From: Pegoplata infirma
Taxonomy: Eukaryota > Arthropoda > Insecta > Diptera > Anthomyiidae
Reading direction: 5' to 3'
Assembly (NCBI GenBank): GCA_963921195.1
Contig: OY992536.1
Coordinates: forward strand, 108,402,778 to 108,466,777
DNA: 64,000 nt
Part shown: positions 24,018-35,390 of the stretch, piece by piece
Position numbering within the stretch: the first letter of the stretch is position 1
How the letters are laid out: every line of letters begins with the position of its first letter
Notes under the pieces: model-generated
Databases searched by the model: none
Seen by the model: only the letters and a program-made list of their open reading frames with translations
Told to the model about the DNA's origin: nothing
Translations under genes and position numbers: made by a program

Positions 24018-24265
24018 CCCCCCTATTCTAGAAAAAATTGTCATTATAACAATTTGTTATAGAATTTTGTATTGTGATTTCTGGCGATATTAATAATTTT
24101 TGTTGATAAAAAAAATATGTAAGTACATAAATACAATTTGGCAAAGCCTTTGTCATGAAAATTGTTTTGCAAAATTCGCTAATTGTGGAGATACTTACAT
24201 AGAAAATGTGTCTTGTTATAATTTTGTCATTTGTTATAGATGACAATTTCCTTAGAATAGGGGGG
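24018..24265. mobile_element. MITE, tandem copy 2
   Basis: By eye it is identical to copy 1 over all 248 bp, in the same orientation, and separated from it by only TAAAA. The repeat period is 253 bp. See the finding on this pair. Confidence 0.85.
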
Positions 24266-24509
24266 TTAGCATTCGTAACCATATTTACCCGAAATTCTAC
24301 CTCTTTCATACATAAATATTTTTTTGAAAAAGATGTTCTCTACTGTTCGAAAAATCGAACAGATGATCGAAATGGGTTAAACATTTTTGTTTTTAATGGA
24401 AACATTTGAAAAGGGGCTAAAATGACCCCTAAACATGGAAGATAGAGGGTTAATTTGTTTTAAAAAAAAACCGCCATCAAATTTCATTAAAGACATCTAT
24501 TAACATTAT

Positions 24510-25670
24510 TTAGCTCAGAAGTAGATTTATAACATTTTTTTGATTTATTTAACACAACTTTGATAATGAATCAGGGATGGAAAAGTTAGCACTTTAGTAC
24601 TTTTTTTAGTACTTTTTCACTCTGAAAGATACCGTAATACCCCCGCGACTGATTTAGTCCTTTTCTATAACAGATGATTTCATACGTTTTTCAACCAAAT
24701 CGAAAAAAAAATCCGAAAATCAACCGATTTTCATTCAGACAATGTTGATAATAAAAACCATTATTATTACACTAGTTTACAAAGATTTTAGTCCACGGCA
24801 TGTTGCATTCATTTTCCAAGTCAAATCTTACGATAAATCCAAAAATCCATTCCAAAGTTTCAAAAGTAGAGCAGTTTTTGAGATATCAACAACTTTTTAA
24901 ATTTTGATCTTTTTAGATAATGCCAAATTCCGTATTTAAAAATGTGGTTTGACATAAATAAAAAATATCTCCGGACGAAATTGGAGGATTTGATTTTTTT
25001 ACTTTAAAACTAAAGCTAATTAAATAATTCATTAATTCTCTATACAATATTTTTCAATCTGATTATCGCCTTAGAATCTTTTCATCGATATATTGACAAC
25101 TTTACTTCAATTTAAACGATTTAAAAAAAAAAAAAGTGAATTCTATTGTAAATTTTACTTAGTTAAAAAATTTTTAAATTTTATTTCTGAATGGTAAGTT
25201 CAAGTCTGATTTGCTACGAATTTGAATATAAAAATAGGAAAAGTGTATCAAAAATGTCGGTCATACCTAACCATAGCACTATTTACTTGCTTCATTTGAA
25301 AATCATATTTATATCAAATAGACTATTAATCGAAAAAAACAGAACACATCATCTCATGTGAATATAATTTCAATTGTACTTGAACAGAAAAATTTTTCTG
25401 TTATTTTTCGTTGTATTTTCATATATTTTTTATATCAATTTCTTTTTGGTGCTTAATGAAAAATGAAAGCCAATGATAGAAATCGTTTACGTTCAAAAAA
25501 CTATATAAACAATTTGGAAAGAATAATAGAAAAATTATAAACGTGTGTTTTTGACACATTTGAGTTAAACTTATTATTTTTTTTTAAATAACTATTATAG
25601 TTTCGAGATTTTCGTATGTAGTATTTTTGAAGTCAACTTATGAACAATAATATGAATCGTATTTTTTCAA
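24510..25670. other. AT-rich non-coding stretch, no gene seen
   Basis: No ORF or convincing repeat structure. ATCAACAACTTTTTAAATTTTG and similar phrases are simple A/T sequence. Only short TAGTACTTTTTTTAGTACTTT repetition at 24590-24620 stands out. Confidence 0.35.
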
Positions 25671-25699
25671 TTTGTTGTATAATATTCCCAGCAAAATTT

Positions 25700-26385
25700 T
25701 TTAAACCATAATCTACAATAATCGTTAACGACAAAGTTGACAATTAAAACCCTGATGATTAGCAATCGACTATTATTTAAAAAATGCTATATAGGAAATT
25801 TTCCAAGCTTTAATTTAAGCTTTAAAGCGTCCAAATTGAGCAAATATTAAATTAGATACGAGGGTCGCGCTGGAAAATGAAATTATTTGTAGACGTTTTT
25901 TTAGAAAATTTTTAAAAAATATTAAAAATTTAAAAAATAGTTCAATAGTTAAAATTCAGTTATCAAATCATTTTTCAAAAAACCCAAACAAAAATCAAAA
26001 ATGTTTTGACCTCCAATTCTTTTGATAACCAATTTTTTGTAAACAAAGAAAATTTTTTAATTTTTTTCATATCTCATTAATATACGCTGGGTATTTGAAA
26101 AAATGAGTTAATAACTGAATTTAAACTTTTGTACTATTTTTAAAATTTTTGATAGTTGAACTTAAAAAAAATCAATTTAGAAATATTTTTTAAACATTTT
26201 CTAAGAAAACGTCTACAAATAATTTCATTTTCCAGCGCGACCCTCGTATCTCATTTAATATTTGCTCAATCTGGACGCAATTAAGCTTAAATAAAAGCTT
26301 GAAAAATGTTCTATCTAGCATTTTTTTAAATAATAGTGATAATATTGTTTTTATTGTCAAGTTTGTCGTTAACCTATTACATCTA
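25700..26385. mobile_element. Foldback element (CGCGACCCTCGTATC arms)
   Basis: The most conserved arm segment GATACGAGGGTCGCGCTGG (25855-25873) returns inverted at 26236-26254. Both copies are followed inward by AAAATGAAATTATTTGTAGAC. The outer arm CGTTAACGACAAAGTTGAC returns as GTCAAGTTTGTCGTTAAC near 26370. The centre is near 26055. Non-coding. Confidence 0.75.
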
Positions 26386-26539
26386 CTTCAGACCTGTACA
26401 CTTTTTTTAACGCTCACTGTATTTACAGAAGTTTTTGTAAAAAAACTATAATTTTTGTATATTTTTCTTGACTGTTGTTTTTATGAACAATTCTAGAACT
26501 TGCTAGCTAAATTAAGTAAAATTTATAAACTGCCTACAG

Positions 26540-26677
26540 CAGAGCTTCTCACTAACTTTGCTTTGCGACCCTTTTCAATATTTACAATTTTTCGCGACCC
26601 CCCAACAAAAAAAAAAATTATCATTAACCTGAAGTAATGGAAAAATTTGTTCGCGACCCACCGTTTGAGAACCATTG
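26540..26677. mobile_element. hAT-type MITE, 138 bp
   Basis: It begins CAGAGCTTCTCA and ends TGAGAACCATTG, with TTGCGACCC and GCGACCCACCG inside. The flanks GCCTACAG and TCCTACAG give a 7-of-8 match for an 8-bp duplication. The CAGNG...TTCTCA start and the GCGACCC subterminal motif fit hAT elements. Confidence 0.75.
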
Positions 26678-26961
26678 TCCTACAGTATTGAGTCAATACT
26701 ATTGATATTCAAATAAACTAAAATTGTCGATATTATTTGCTGGGTTACATTAGTTTATAAAGTTATACTGCATTTAATTTAATACATATTATATGGCTAA
26801 TGTGTTTTTGTACAGATTTTTATAGTTTTATTGTACCCGAAGGTTAATAGAAGAAGTTTTTTTATGGACAAAGTATTTTATTGTCCAATAGTGTGTCATG
26901 AGAAGAGACAAAATATATTTATAGGCTTTAATGTTTGAGCAAGAAAAAAAATATTAAAATA

Positions 26962-27932
26962 CCCAGCTAACAAAATTCGGAACGCTCCAAACGTTTGACT
27001 TCTAAAAGACTACATTAAAGGAATGTTTTTTGAGCCCACATACTTTGGAGACCAAAATGAATCAAATTTGAATATTTATTTTGAGCTAAAAATATTTTTT
27101 TCCATAAAACACACTTTTTCAATTAAAAAATATGCCATCTAAACAGAGTCAAAAAACACTCTCAAATGTAAGGGAATTTGTATACTTATTAAATAGAGTC
27201 TAAAACGACTCCAAAAATTTCGGAAATTTAAGTGTTTTTTGAGAAAAATAAATTCGGTTTGGAGCCAATCACTTTTTATTATTTCATTTTCAAATGTTTT
27301 TTTGTCTAAATTTTCTTTATAATTAAATTTTTTTCATCGAAACAAAATGGATAAACAAAAAGAGAATTTAAAAGGTCAAAAATATTTCGCGTGCTAAAGA
27401 AAAAAAATAAATCGCGAAATAATTACGACCTGTGTAAAAAAACCAGCCGGAATTTAAAAAAAGGAGTTAAGCTGAAGGAAGGAAGAAATCGTTCTGGAAG
27501 TGGAGGATATACTCGTACATGCCCTTAAAAGTTACATGTGTTTTTTTTCTACATTTATGTATTGTTGTGTATTTAATGGTGTAATTAATGTTTTTTATTT
27601 TTATTGTATTTTTTAAGTCTTGTTAAAGTTAAAATAAACCAACTTCATATGCAAAAAATACCATCTTTTATCAATCGATTATTTTTATATTGACTCCAAA
27701 AATCATCCAAAAACAGCCCAATTGAACGCTCCGTCATTGTGCTCAATGAAGACTCCGAAAGGGCTCCAAATTATGAGGGAAATTTTCCCTTTTACGCTCT
27801 TTTTACGGAGTCATGTCGGAGTCTAAAAAGAAGGCTCTTTTGGATGAACCACTTTCATACAAAAATTTGAAATTCTTGTTATGTTTTTGGAGCCCATTTT
27901 TGAATCTAAATTGAGTATGCTTGTTTGCTGGG
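26962..27932. mobile_element. CCCAGC-ended element, 971 bp
   Basis: Ends CCCAGCTAACAA and TTGTTTGCTGGG, flanked by ATA on both sides. GACTCC and GGAGTC motifs recur through it in both orientations (for example near 27020, 27130, 27200, 27690, 27760, 27815), like subterminal transposase-binding repeats. No ORF. Confidence 0.65.
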
Positions 27933-28466
27933 ATACATAAAATTCTGGACATGAACTTAAAAATGTAATAAATTTATAATTCATAGCACAGTGGGGATTT
28001 TACAAAAAAAAAAATAAAATGATATTAAACATAAAGTAACCGTAAGAACTAAAATCTAAACGTCTTTAAAAGTTTTTTTAAAATTTACTTAAAAAATTAA
28101 AAATTCTACTTAAAATGAAAATTTAAGGTTTAGAAATGAAGATGCTGAGAGCAGATTTTGCAGGAAAAATCTAATCAAACATAATCCTAGAAAAAAAAAT
28201 TTAGATCATAGAAGAAACAAGTCTTAATGTCTAAGAAACTGATCAATAGGGGTGAGATAGTGCACGAGTTTTCGATTTCGACACGCTGGAACCGATAATT
28301 TTGTAAAAAAAAATGCATGAGATAAAAAATGGGGCAGATCGGATATGATCTAGTGGTCGCTCATCGGGGTCAAAATTGGGCGTAAAGGGGAAACAATTTA
28401 CAAAAAGACCAACTCCCCTGGAATATTTTAAAAATAAAATATTTTTCTACAATTTAATTATACTTA

Positions 28467-29154
28467 CCCGAGTAAAAATAAACATATATAACAATATATA
28501 ACTTGATACAAACATAATAAATCATATATGATTATACATCGCGTGAGATCTTTTCTAAATTTTTTAAATGCAGTCATATGTAGTTATATATAATTTAATC
28601 ATGATTCGGATTAAAAGGTGTACGGTTGATATAATTATATAAAATTATATGAGGGTCAATACAAAATTTGTTTTTCTGTATAATTTAACATAAAATTATA
28701 TATAGCATATGCTGTTCCATATAAAACTATATATGTTTTCAATTAACCAAAAATGTTCTAAGTTTTTTAGGCAAAGTATAAGAAACTTTTTAAAATGTTC
28801 CTAAACATTTCTTGTTAGGGTTATGTATATCACCTATCTGGTTCGAAGCGTACCCAAACATTTTTTTGTTTTAGAAAATTAAATGTTTGGTGAATGTATC
28901 GTTGACCTGTGGTGTATCTCAACCCAAACCAAAAAACACCAGGATTTTATATGTTTTTATGCAATTAGATCTAATTAGATCCACCAATATATGGCAATGT
29001 CTGGTCAAAACTCGGATGAAATCAAACCATATTTTATACAAGTTGATCTTTTTTAATGCAAACACATCCACCATTATTCGGATCAAATTGCGTATAAATA
29101 TATATTGTGTTACATATCATTATATATTGCATCATATCAAAATTTTTACTCGGG
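28467..29154. mobile_element. CCCGAG-ended element A, intact copy
   Basis: 688 bp, beginning CCCGAGTAAAAAT and ending ATTTTTACTCGGG, with TA on each side. The second copy (29291-29384 plus 34309-34903) matches closely. The 147-codon ORF at 28887 and the 113-codon ORF at 34573 are the same repeat segment with differing frames and ends, so I do not call them genes. The sequence is full of ATATAA/TTATAT near-palindromes. Confidence 0.8.
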
Positions 29155-29984
29155 TATTCTCTTTTGTGTCCAAAGTTTTTAAAATTGTGACTATGCCACA
29201 ATTTAAACTTCAGTTACTCTCTTACCCAATCCCATTCAATTTAAAACAAATACGTAATTCAATTATACCAAGTGTGTCCTTTTATTGCATCCCGAGTAAA
29301 AATAGACATATATTACAATATATAACTTGATACAAACATAATAAATTGTATATAATTATACATCCCTGAGATATTTTCTAAATTCCCGAGTAAAAAAAAG
29401 TTATATGACACAATATTTAATTATATATGAACAGATATGCTTTTATGTAATTCCATATTAATTTTGATCCGAAAATTGGCGGATCGAATATTATACGATT
29501 ATATCAAGTTCTATTATTTTTGATAAAATAATATCAAATTTGATTAAGTTTGATCCCAAAAATGGGTCTATCTAATTGTATTAAATCATATCTTATTTGT
29601 TAAAATTAGATAAATTTTTATATTATTAGATGAAATGTGGTAAAATATTTTGGAATTTTAAACGTGAAATTAGAAATTACCCAGCAAAAAAAAATCGAAG
29701 TGGTGCAAAAAGAATAAGTGATTCACTACATACATAGTAGCTATATGTGCCGATCTTCATATTCCATAAGAAGTACTTTTATAAGCACTTCCAAAACTGC
29801 TAAAAAAATGCCAATAATAACAACTTTCACCACTTCTTTCCTCAATGATTTAGAAGTACCATTTTCATATGTGTTTACAAATGCAATTGAAAAGTACAAA
29901 TTTGTGGCACTTAAGTATTGGATTTGTTTTGTTGAATATTTTTTTTTATAATTTTATCTGATTTAATAAAAAGTTAAATTTTAT

Positions 29985-30490
29985 AAATGAATTAACTTGA
30001 TATGCCGCAAAAGCGAATTTGTTATGTAAATTATGTTATAAAAAATACAGTTTCCAGATTTTTGTTAAAATTACCAAATGACTCAAGAAGTGCTAAAAAG
30101 ATAACAAAAAAACTGTTAGCCCTTAAAAAAGACAAGGGTTAAATATAACCAAAAAAGAGCTAAGTTGGTATTGCCGTTTAAAGGTATAAAAACTCTTCTA
30201 AAAATATACGATATCTGATTTAAAATGAGAGAATTACTTTTTTTTATCTCTTCATTTTATTTATTGGATGTTTTTTTTAACTACATGTATAAAAACATTT
30301 TTTTTTATAATTTTTGGAGTTGTTTTGTAAATTATGTACAAAAAAAAAACAATAAAAAGTTTCCAGATTATGGTAAAAATCAAATGGCTTAAAAAGTGCT
30401 TAAAGGGCTAAAAAAGATAACCAAAAAAGGTGGTAGCCTTTAAAAAAAGGGCTGAATTATAGCCACAAAATGACTAAAAACTCTTCTAAA
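29985..30490. repeat. Two diverged direct copies of about 200 bp
   Basis: Segments with AGTTTCCAGAT, then AAATGACTCAAGAAGTGCT, and AAAAAGATAAC at 30040-30210 recur at 30350-30490 with similar order (AGTTTCCAGATTATGG, AAATGGCTTAAAAAGTGCT, AAAGATAACC). No ORF. Confidence 0.5.
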
Positions 30491-30492
30491 CA

Positions 30493-31205
30493 TTAGGGTA
30501 TTCAATTAATCGAGGTTTTGGTTTAATCGGCTAATCGGGCAAATAATTAAACGCACTTAAAAAATTATGTTAGTAAAATCAACTGAAAATGTCAGTTAAA
30601 ATAACTACTTTGTAAGTTGTTTTGGGGTCAACTACTTTTTCAGTTAAATCAACTAACAATGTTAGTTATTTTAACTGACAAAAAACAACTGACTTATGTA
30701 GTAAAAACTACTTACATTTGTAGTCAAAACAACTAAAATGTAGTAAAAATAAAAAAATCAATATATAATTTTTTTTTTTCAAAATATTTTTCAGAAAAAA
30801 AATTGAAGACCAAATTTTTTCCAAGTTTTTTTTTTTTTAAAAAGTTGTGAAAAATAAAAATAACGAAATTTTTTTTTTTGGAAAAAAACTTTAAAACTTT
30901 TCAGAGATAAAATAAATAAAATTAACTACTTTAAATAACTGTTACTACATCACAGTACTTTTTTGTTAGTTGTTCAAAAAAACGACTTAAAATAACTAAC
31001 AGAAATAGTTGTTTGATATTTTTCATACAAAAACAACTGACTTTGTAGTTGAAAACAACTAACTACTGTAAAATATACAAATAACTAACATGTAGTAACT
31101 TACATAATTTTCTGAGGCGGGGTTGAGATTTCATCGGTTAATAATCGGATAAATTTGAATTATTCGGTTAACCGAATAATACAAATTTTAATTGAATATA
31201 AAACT
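30493..31205. mobile_element. TTCAATTAATCG-ended element with nested AGTTGTTTT element
   Basis: The left end AGGGTATTCAATTAATCG is mirrored at 31140-31195 (CGGTTAACCGAATAATAC, then TTTTAATTGAATAT). Inside, 30553-31112 resembles the AGTTGTTTT-rich element at 18446-18910 and is bounded by AAAATTATGTTAGT and its inverse. Boundaries approximate. Confidence 0.5.
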
Positions 31206-31557
31206 AAGAACTCTATGTACTTTTAAGAATTTTATTAATTTTATTTAAAATAAATCTTTATCCGATATGTCGAAGCTCTATAATGTTAGCCCAAATAAAG
31301 ATTTTTTGTATGGCACCCTGAAAATTTACCCTAAAATTGATACCCAAATTGATGCCGGGCTTAGATGCACCTCTAATAGAGTTTCGAATTCGGTACTATT
31401 ATATATCAACAAGACAAATTGGTTGGTTTTCAAATTTGTTTTCTTTTATTTTTTAGGGCCGAAATTGCAATAATTTTATCGGTCGATATCTCCGTAATGA
31501 AAAAAGATATCTTAAGGATTGCAAAAGTAATTTGAAGAATAAGTGAAGTATTTTTAG

Positions 31558-31971
31558 TAGTGTCCGACCGAACGCACTTTTTCAGACCGAACCCGAACCC
31601 GAACTTCGGTAAATTTTGCAAAGTTCGGCCGAACCCGAACCCGTACCCGAACTTTTTTTATTTAAAAAAAAATTGTTTTTGCGAATAATTATGAAAAAAA
31701 ACAACTAAAAAAAGGGTTTATTTATTAGTTGTACTATTTTATAGTCAAAAAATAAATATTTTGTACTTTTGTATACTTAAAAAAGTGGAAAATTTAGCTC
31801 AAGTATGGTAGCTCAAGTATATGGCTTAGTTTTAAGACGATAAAAAGCAATACATACAGAAGTTCGGTGTTCGGTAAAGTTCGGCCAAAATTTGGCCGAA
31901 CACCGAACAGTGGCCGAACGTCACTTTTTGCCGAACTCCGTAACCGAACCCGAACGTTCGGTCGGACACTA
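31558..31971. mobile_element. hAT-type element, 414 bp
   Basis: Terminal inverted repeat TAGTGTCCGACCGAACG, perfect at both ends. It is flanked by an exact 8-bp duplication ATTTTTAG (31550-31557, 31972-31979). GTTCGG/CCGAAC motifs are repeated at least ten times in the subterminal regions. An 8-bp duplication plus a TAGTG start is a hAT signature. No transposase. Confidence 0.9.
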
Positions 31972-32487
31972 ATTTTTAGATGTGCTGAACTAATTATACA
32001 TCATAAAATAATTCTCGGTTTTATAAGGTCCCGAACATTGCGAATATCTGAGTTTATGCAGTACTGTCAATCGAAAATCTAAATATCTCAAAATAAGATA
32101 AATCACTTCTAAGGCCAGATTCGGATTAAGCGCATGAAAAACTATTAGAAAAATATATACATCCACATTTAATTATTAATTCCTATTAGCTAAACTAAAT
32201 TATTAAAAACATCGATTTAATCTTAACAATTTCAAGTCTAAATATTACATAATAAATATTATACATTGTTAAAAATATCGTTTTGGTTTTAATTATTATT
32301 AGTGTAATATCTATCACAGCACCCTCCTTCGTTGATAAATAGCACTAAAAAAAAACGTCAACGAAGTAAAATAATAAAATAATGGCTATAAACACAGCTT
32401 CAAAAATAATTCGCCAGATCAATAACAGATGGCGATGCAACAACTGTACTCAAAATTATCAACACGCGCAATTACAGTGTTGCCATA

Positions 32488-33202
32488 CCCAGTTGGCAAC
32501 GTCCTCGAGCCATCCTCAGTGACGGAGCGATGACATGTCAGAGTCACACCTGACATCCACAAGACATCTCTATGTACTGGGTTGAGGACAGTTTCATACA
32601 AATTTTCAAAATGTCCTCACTCAAAGTCAGCAGTGGTCAGGACTGACCTTCTGGGGACATTTCACCTAAGTCTTCCTTGGGGAAATGTCTGACATAGGTC
32701 ATGCGAAAATACAAAAAATTTTCGTATTTCCTTTAGTTTTTACTTTTATCCATTTTCCTTTATAAATTATCTTTCTCATATTTAGAAAAAACTTTTCGCC
32801 TTTTTTAGTCCCAACTGGGTTTGAACCTGGAACCTCCAGTTTATTAGTCCCACACCTAACCACTTGTTCCAAACTTTATTTTTAAAATTGTTTGTCTATT
32901 TATTACTTTTATTCTACTTGTTAGATTTTGATTTTATTTTAATTAAGTCGATAATATTGCCATCTTTTTCTTGGAAATTGAAGAGTTGCCCAGATTTAAA
33001 ATTCTAATTTAATATACTGCTATTCTGAAGACATTTCCTTTTAGACGACTTAGAGGAATTGTCCACACTCTTAAAGCAAACATTCAGTGCTGACAATGTT
33101 AGGACATGTCATCAAGGATTGCCTATGATTTGTCAGAACCTGAAGACATTTCCTCAAGGAATCACTGTGGAAATTTCCTCAGTGACACATTTTCCAACTG
33201 GG
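32488..33202. mobile_element. CCCAGTTGG-ended MITE inside the SINE
   Basis: 715 bp, with 9-bp terminal inverted repeat CCCAGTTGG and TA duplication (32486-32487, 33203-33204). The uninterrupted site is seen in SINE copy 1 (GTTGCCATACTGAAG). GACATTTCC/GGAAATGTC motifs repeat near both ends. It contains a tRNA-like module on the minus strand at 32811-32870 and an internal CCAACTGGG (32811-32819) identical to its right end. A TA target suggests Tc1/mariner-like mobilisation, not proven. Confidence 0.85.
32808..32880 (-). ncRNA. tRNA-like module within the MITE
   Basis: On the minus strand, AGTGGTTAGGTGTGGGACTA is followed by a B box GGTTCAAACCC (32817-32827) at tRNA-like spacing. The order and several bases match the SINE head (AGTGGTTAGCGCGTTGGACTA). 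The T-stem has mismatches and no acceptor stem forms, so this is a relic or a SINE fragment and not a tRNA gene. Whether it is transcribed is unknown. Confidence 0.5.
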
Positions 33203-34909
33203 TACTGAAGCCCTTCTATCTTTCAAATCTTTCAACTCTCTTCTATCCCCTTTCCGAAAGAAGCACCACGGTTACATTGTAATTGATAGGCAGCATTGCC
33301 TGAGTGTTGCTTCTTTATTTAAAAAAAAAAAATCTTAAAATCAATCCCAAAAAGTCATGAAATATGTACTTATCAAGAAGTGATGAAAAAATCACTTCTA
33401 AATCACCATATAAAAATTACATAATCACATCCAAAATGCCAAGAAATATATACTTCTAAAGAAGTGATGAAAAAAGCACTTCCAAAAGGTCAAGTTATAT
33501 TAACATCCCGATCACTACTTCAGAAGTTGTGATAAAGATGTTAATATATATGTACATACTAAACACTAGTGATATTGTGTGTCACGCCCATATAAAATTC
33601 ATCAGTGTTTCAGCTGAAGAAGAAGTACATCTGGTTCATAAGTTGTGGTGAATTTTGTAGTGAATGGTAAGCTCTTTTTTTGCTGGGTATTTTATCAGAT
33701 TGGATACATTATCAATTAGAAGAGTTTTTATTGCATTCTTTGGAATTTTTTCGGGACTTAGCAAATTATAAAAAATTTGCCAATTTTTTTTCTAAAATCA
33801 TTTTTAAGGGATTAAAAAATTCCAAAAATGTTTGTGTCTTAGAAAATTTAAAAACATTTTTTCGGAACTTAAAAATTTTTCAAAAAAATAAAATTTCTCC
33901 TAAAAACATTTTCAATAATTTTTTTACTCCAAAAAAATTGCCAAAAAATTTTGTGTCCGGGAATTTGGAAAATTTTCATAAAATTTTTTAGGACTTGAAA
34001 ATTTTTTAATTTTTTTTTTTATTTTCCGGGACTTGAAAATTTTTTTTCGGGATATAATTATAAATAAAATCATATATCTTTTTATCTGCCATATCAAAAA
34101 ATCCCCGACCTTATATGTCATATCTAATTTCATATAGATCGGTATATAAATAGATATGAATATGTATGTTATCATATTAAAAAATAAGGAAAAATACAAT
34201 GCTATATATAAACTTATATGTCCATATCAAAGTTCATGCATAACCATACATAAATATAAATAATTATATATTAGAACATATGGTTATATCAAATCTTTTT
34301 TACTCGGGTTTTTTTAATTCAGTCATATGTAGTAATATATAATTTAATCATGATTCGGATTAAAAGGTGTACGGTTGATATAATTATATAAAATTATATG
34401 AGGGTCAATACAAAATTTGTTTTTCTGTATAATTTAACATAACATTATATATAGCTTATTCTGTTCCATATAAAACTATAAATGTTTCCAATTAACCAAA
34501 AATTTTCTAAGGTTTTTAGGCAAAGTATAAGAAACTTTTTAAAATGTTCCTAAACATTTCCTTGTTAGGGTTATGTATATCACCTATCTGGTTCGAAGCG
34601 TACCCAAAGATTTTTTTTTTTTGAAAATTATATGTTTGGTGAATGTATCGTTGACCTGTGGTGTATCTCAACCCCAACCAAAAAAGACCAGGATTTTATA
34701 TGTTTTTGTGCAATTAGATCTAATTAGATCCACCAATATAAGGCAATGTCTGGTCAAAACTCGGATGAAATCAAATCATATTTTATACAAGTTGATCTTT
34801 TTTAATGCAAAAACATCCACCATTATTCGGATCAAATTGCGTATTAATAAATATTGTGTCATATATCATCATATATTGCATCATATAAAAATTTTTACTC
34901 GGGATTATT

Positions 34910-35390
34910 TATAAATTAATTTTAACAAGAGATACAATTTTGCAAACCAAAAAAATAATCGTGTTTAATTACAGAAAAATTAAATTAAATTTTAATTTAC
35001 ATTTCTTTTTTGAAGAATAAAAAAAAATTAAATGTAAACACTTTTCAAACTAACCGACCAACCAATCAAACAACCACTTGAATGAAACAAAAAAATACGG
35101 ATTTATTACACAAACCAACCTCTAGTGGAGCAATTAAATGGAACGTCAGAAGGAGAATTAAATGAAGCTTAATTTATAGACAAGTAGATGGGAAACTTTG
35201 TACACTGTATAGTTAGTCATCACTTGCTATTTTAAAGAATGAATTATTTTATGAATGTGCATTAGACAGACATTTTTTAAATGGCAAACAATTTTTTCTT
35301 CCGATTTTCAAAGTCCAGGAAAATTTTTTTATGAAAAAATTTCTTAGGTTTAATTTCACCCCCCCCAGTTATGAAAGATCGGAGGGTGAC
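34910..35390. other. Non-coding stretch with weak ORF ends
   Basis: A less repetitive patch at 35040-35175 gives short open readings, such as codons for LVEQLNGTSEGELNEA before a TAA at about 35169. There is no clear acceptor or initiator, so I leave it uncalled. The rest is A/T-rich. Confidence 0.25.

Larger units (their letters stand above)
32305..33332 (+). mobile_element. tRNA-derived SINE, copy 2 (headless, interrupted)
   Basis: The body matches copy 1 at 3340-3647 with few differences and the same CTTCGTTGA/TCAACGAAG hairpin, and ends in an A-run (33321-33332). The tRNA-like head is missing, as expected from 5' truncation. The body is cut at its TA by the 715-bp element at 32488-33202. 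Joining 32305-32487 to 33205-33332 restores the order seen in copy 1. Confidence 0.85.
29680..33687. mobile_element. CCCAGCAAAA-ended element C, copy 1, split
   Basis: Ends CCCAGCAAAAAAA and TTTTTTGCTGGG, with TA on both sides (29678-29679, 33688-33689). The left piece (to about 29955) and right piece (from about 33350) match the two pieces of copy 2 at 40336-41715 in reverse orientation. Many AGAAGTG/CACTTCT motifs line both ends. About 3.4 kb of other repeats lies between the pieces. Confidence 0.7.
29385..34308. mobile_element. CCCGAG-ended element B inserted in element A
   Basis: Ends CCCGAGTAAAAAAA and TTTTTTACTCGGG. Its own sequence is the outer parts 29385-29677 and 33690-34308, rich in ATATGA/TCATAT. 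The interior is taken up by element C1 and its contents. The ORF at 33680 (minus-strand partner at 33924) is low-complexity. Confidence 0.65.
29291..34903. mobile_element. Second copy of element A, split by a 4.9 kb insertion
   Basis: The 5' part (29291-29384, CCCGAGTAAAAAT...TTTTCTAAATT) and 3' part (34309-34903, ending in TTTTTACTCGGG) together make one copy of the element seen intact at 28467. The break matches a continuous TTTTCTAAATTTTTTAAATG in the intact copy. Everything between 29385 and 34308 is later insertion. Confidence 0.78.

Noticed and set aside
23775..24309. Two identical 84-codon minus-strand proteins as a duplicated gene
   Set aside because: Both ORFs lie entirely within the two copies of one MITE, including its terminal inverted repeats. 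Their composition is that of A/T-rich repeat.
28887..29330. 147-codon ORF as a gene
   Set aside because: It spans the end of element A and continues into flanking DNA. The matching copy at 34573 ends differently, and no domain is visible.
29385..34308. B as an autonomous transposon with genes
   Set aside because: All of its interior is explained by later insertions. The ORFs inside are at most about 100 codons and low-complexity.
35082..35171. Short open readings that could be an exon end
   Set aside because: Two overlapping frames look equally open, and there is no strong acceptor or donor to choose between them.
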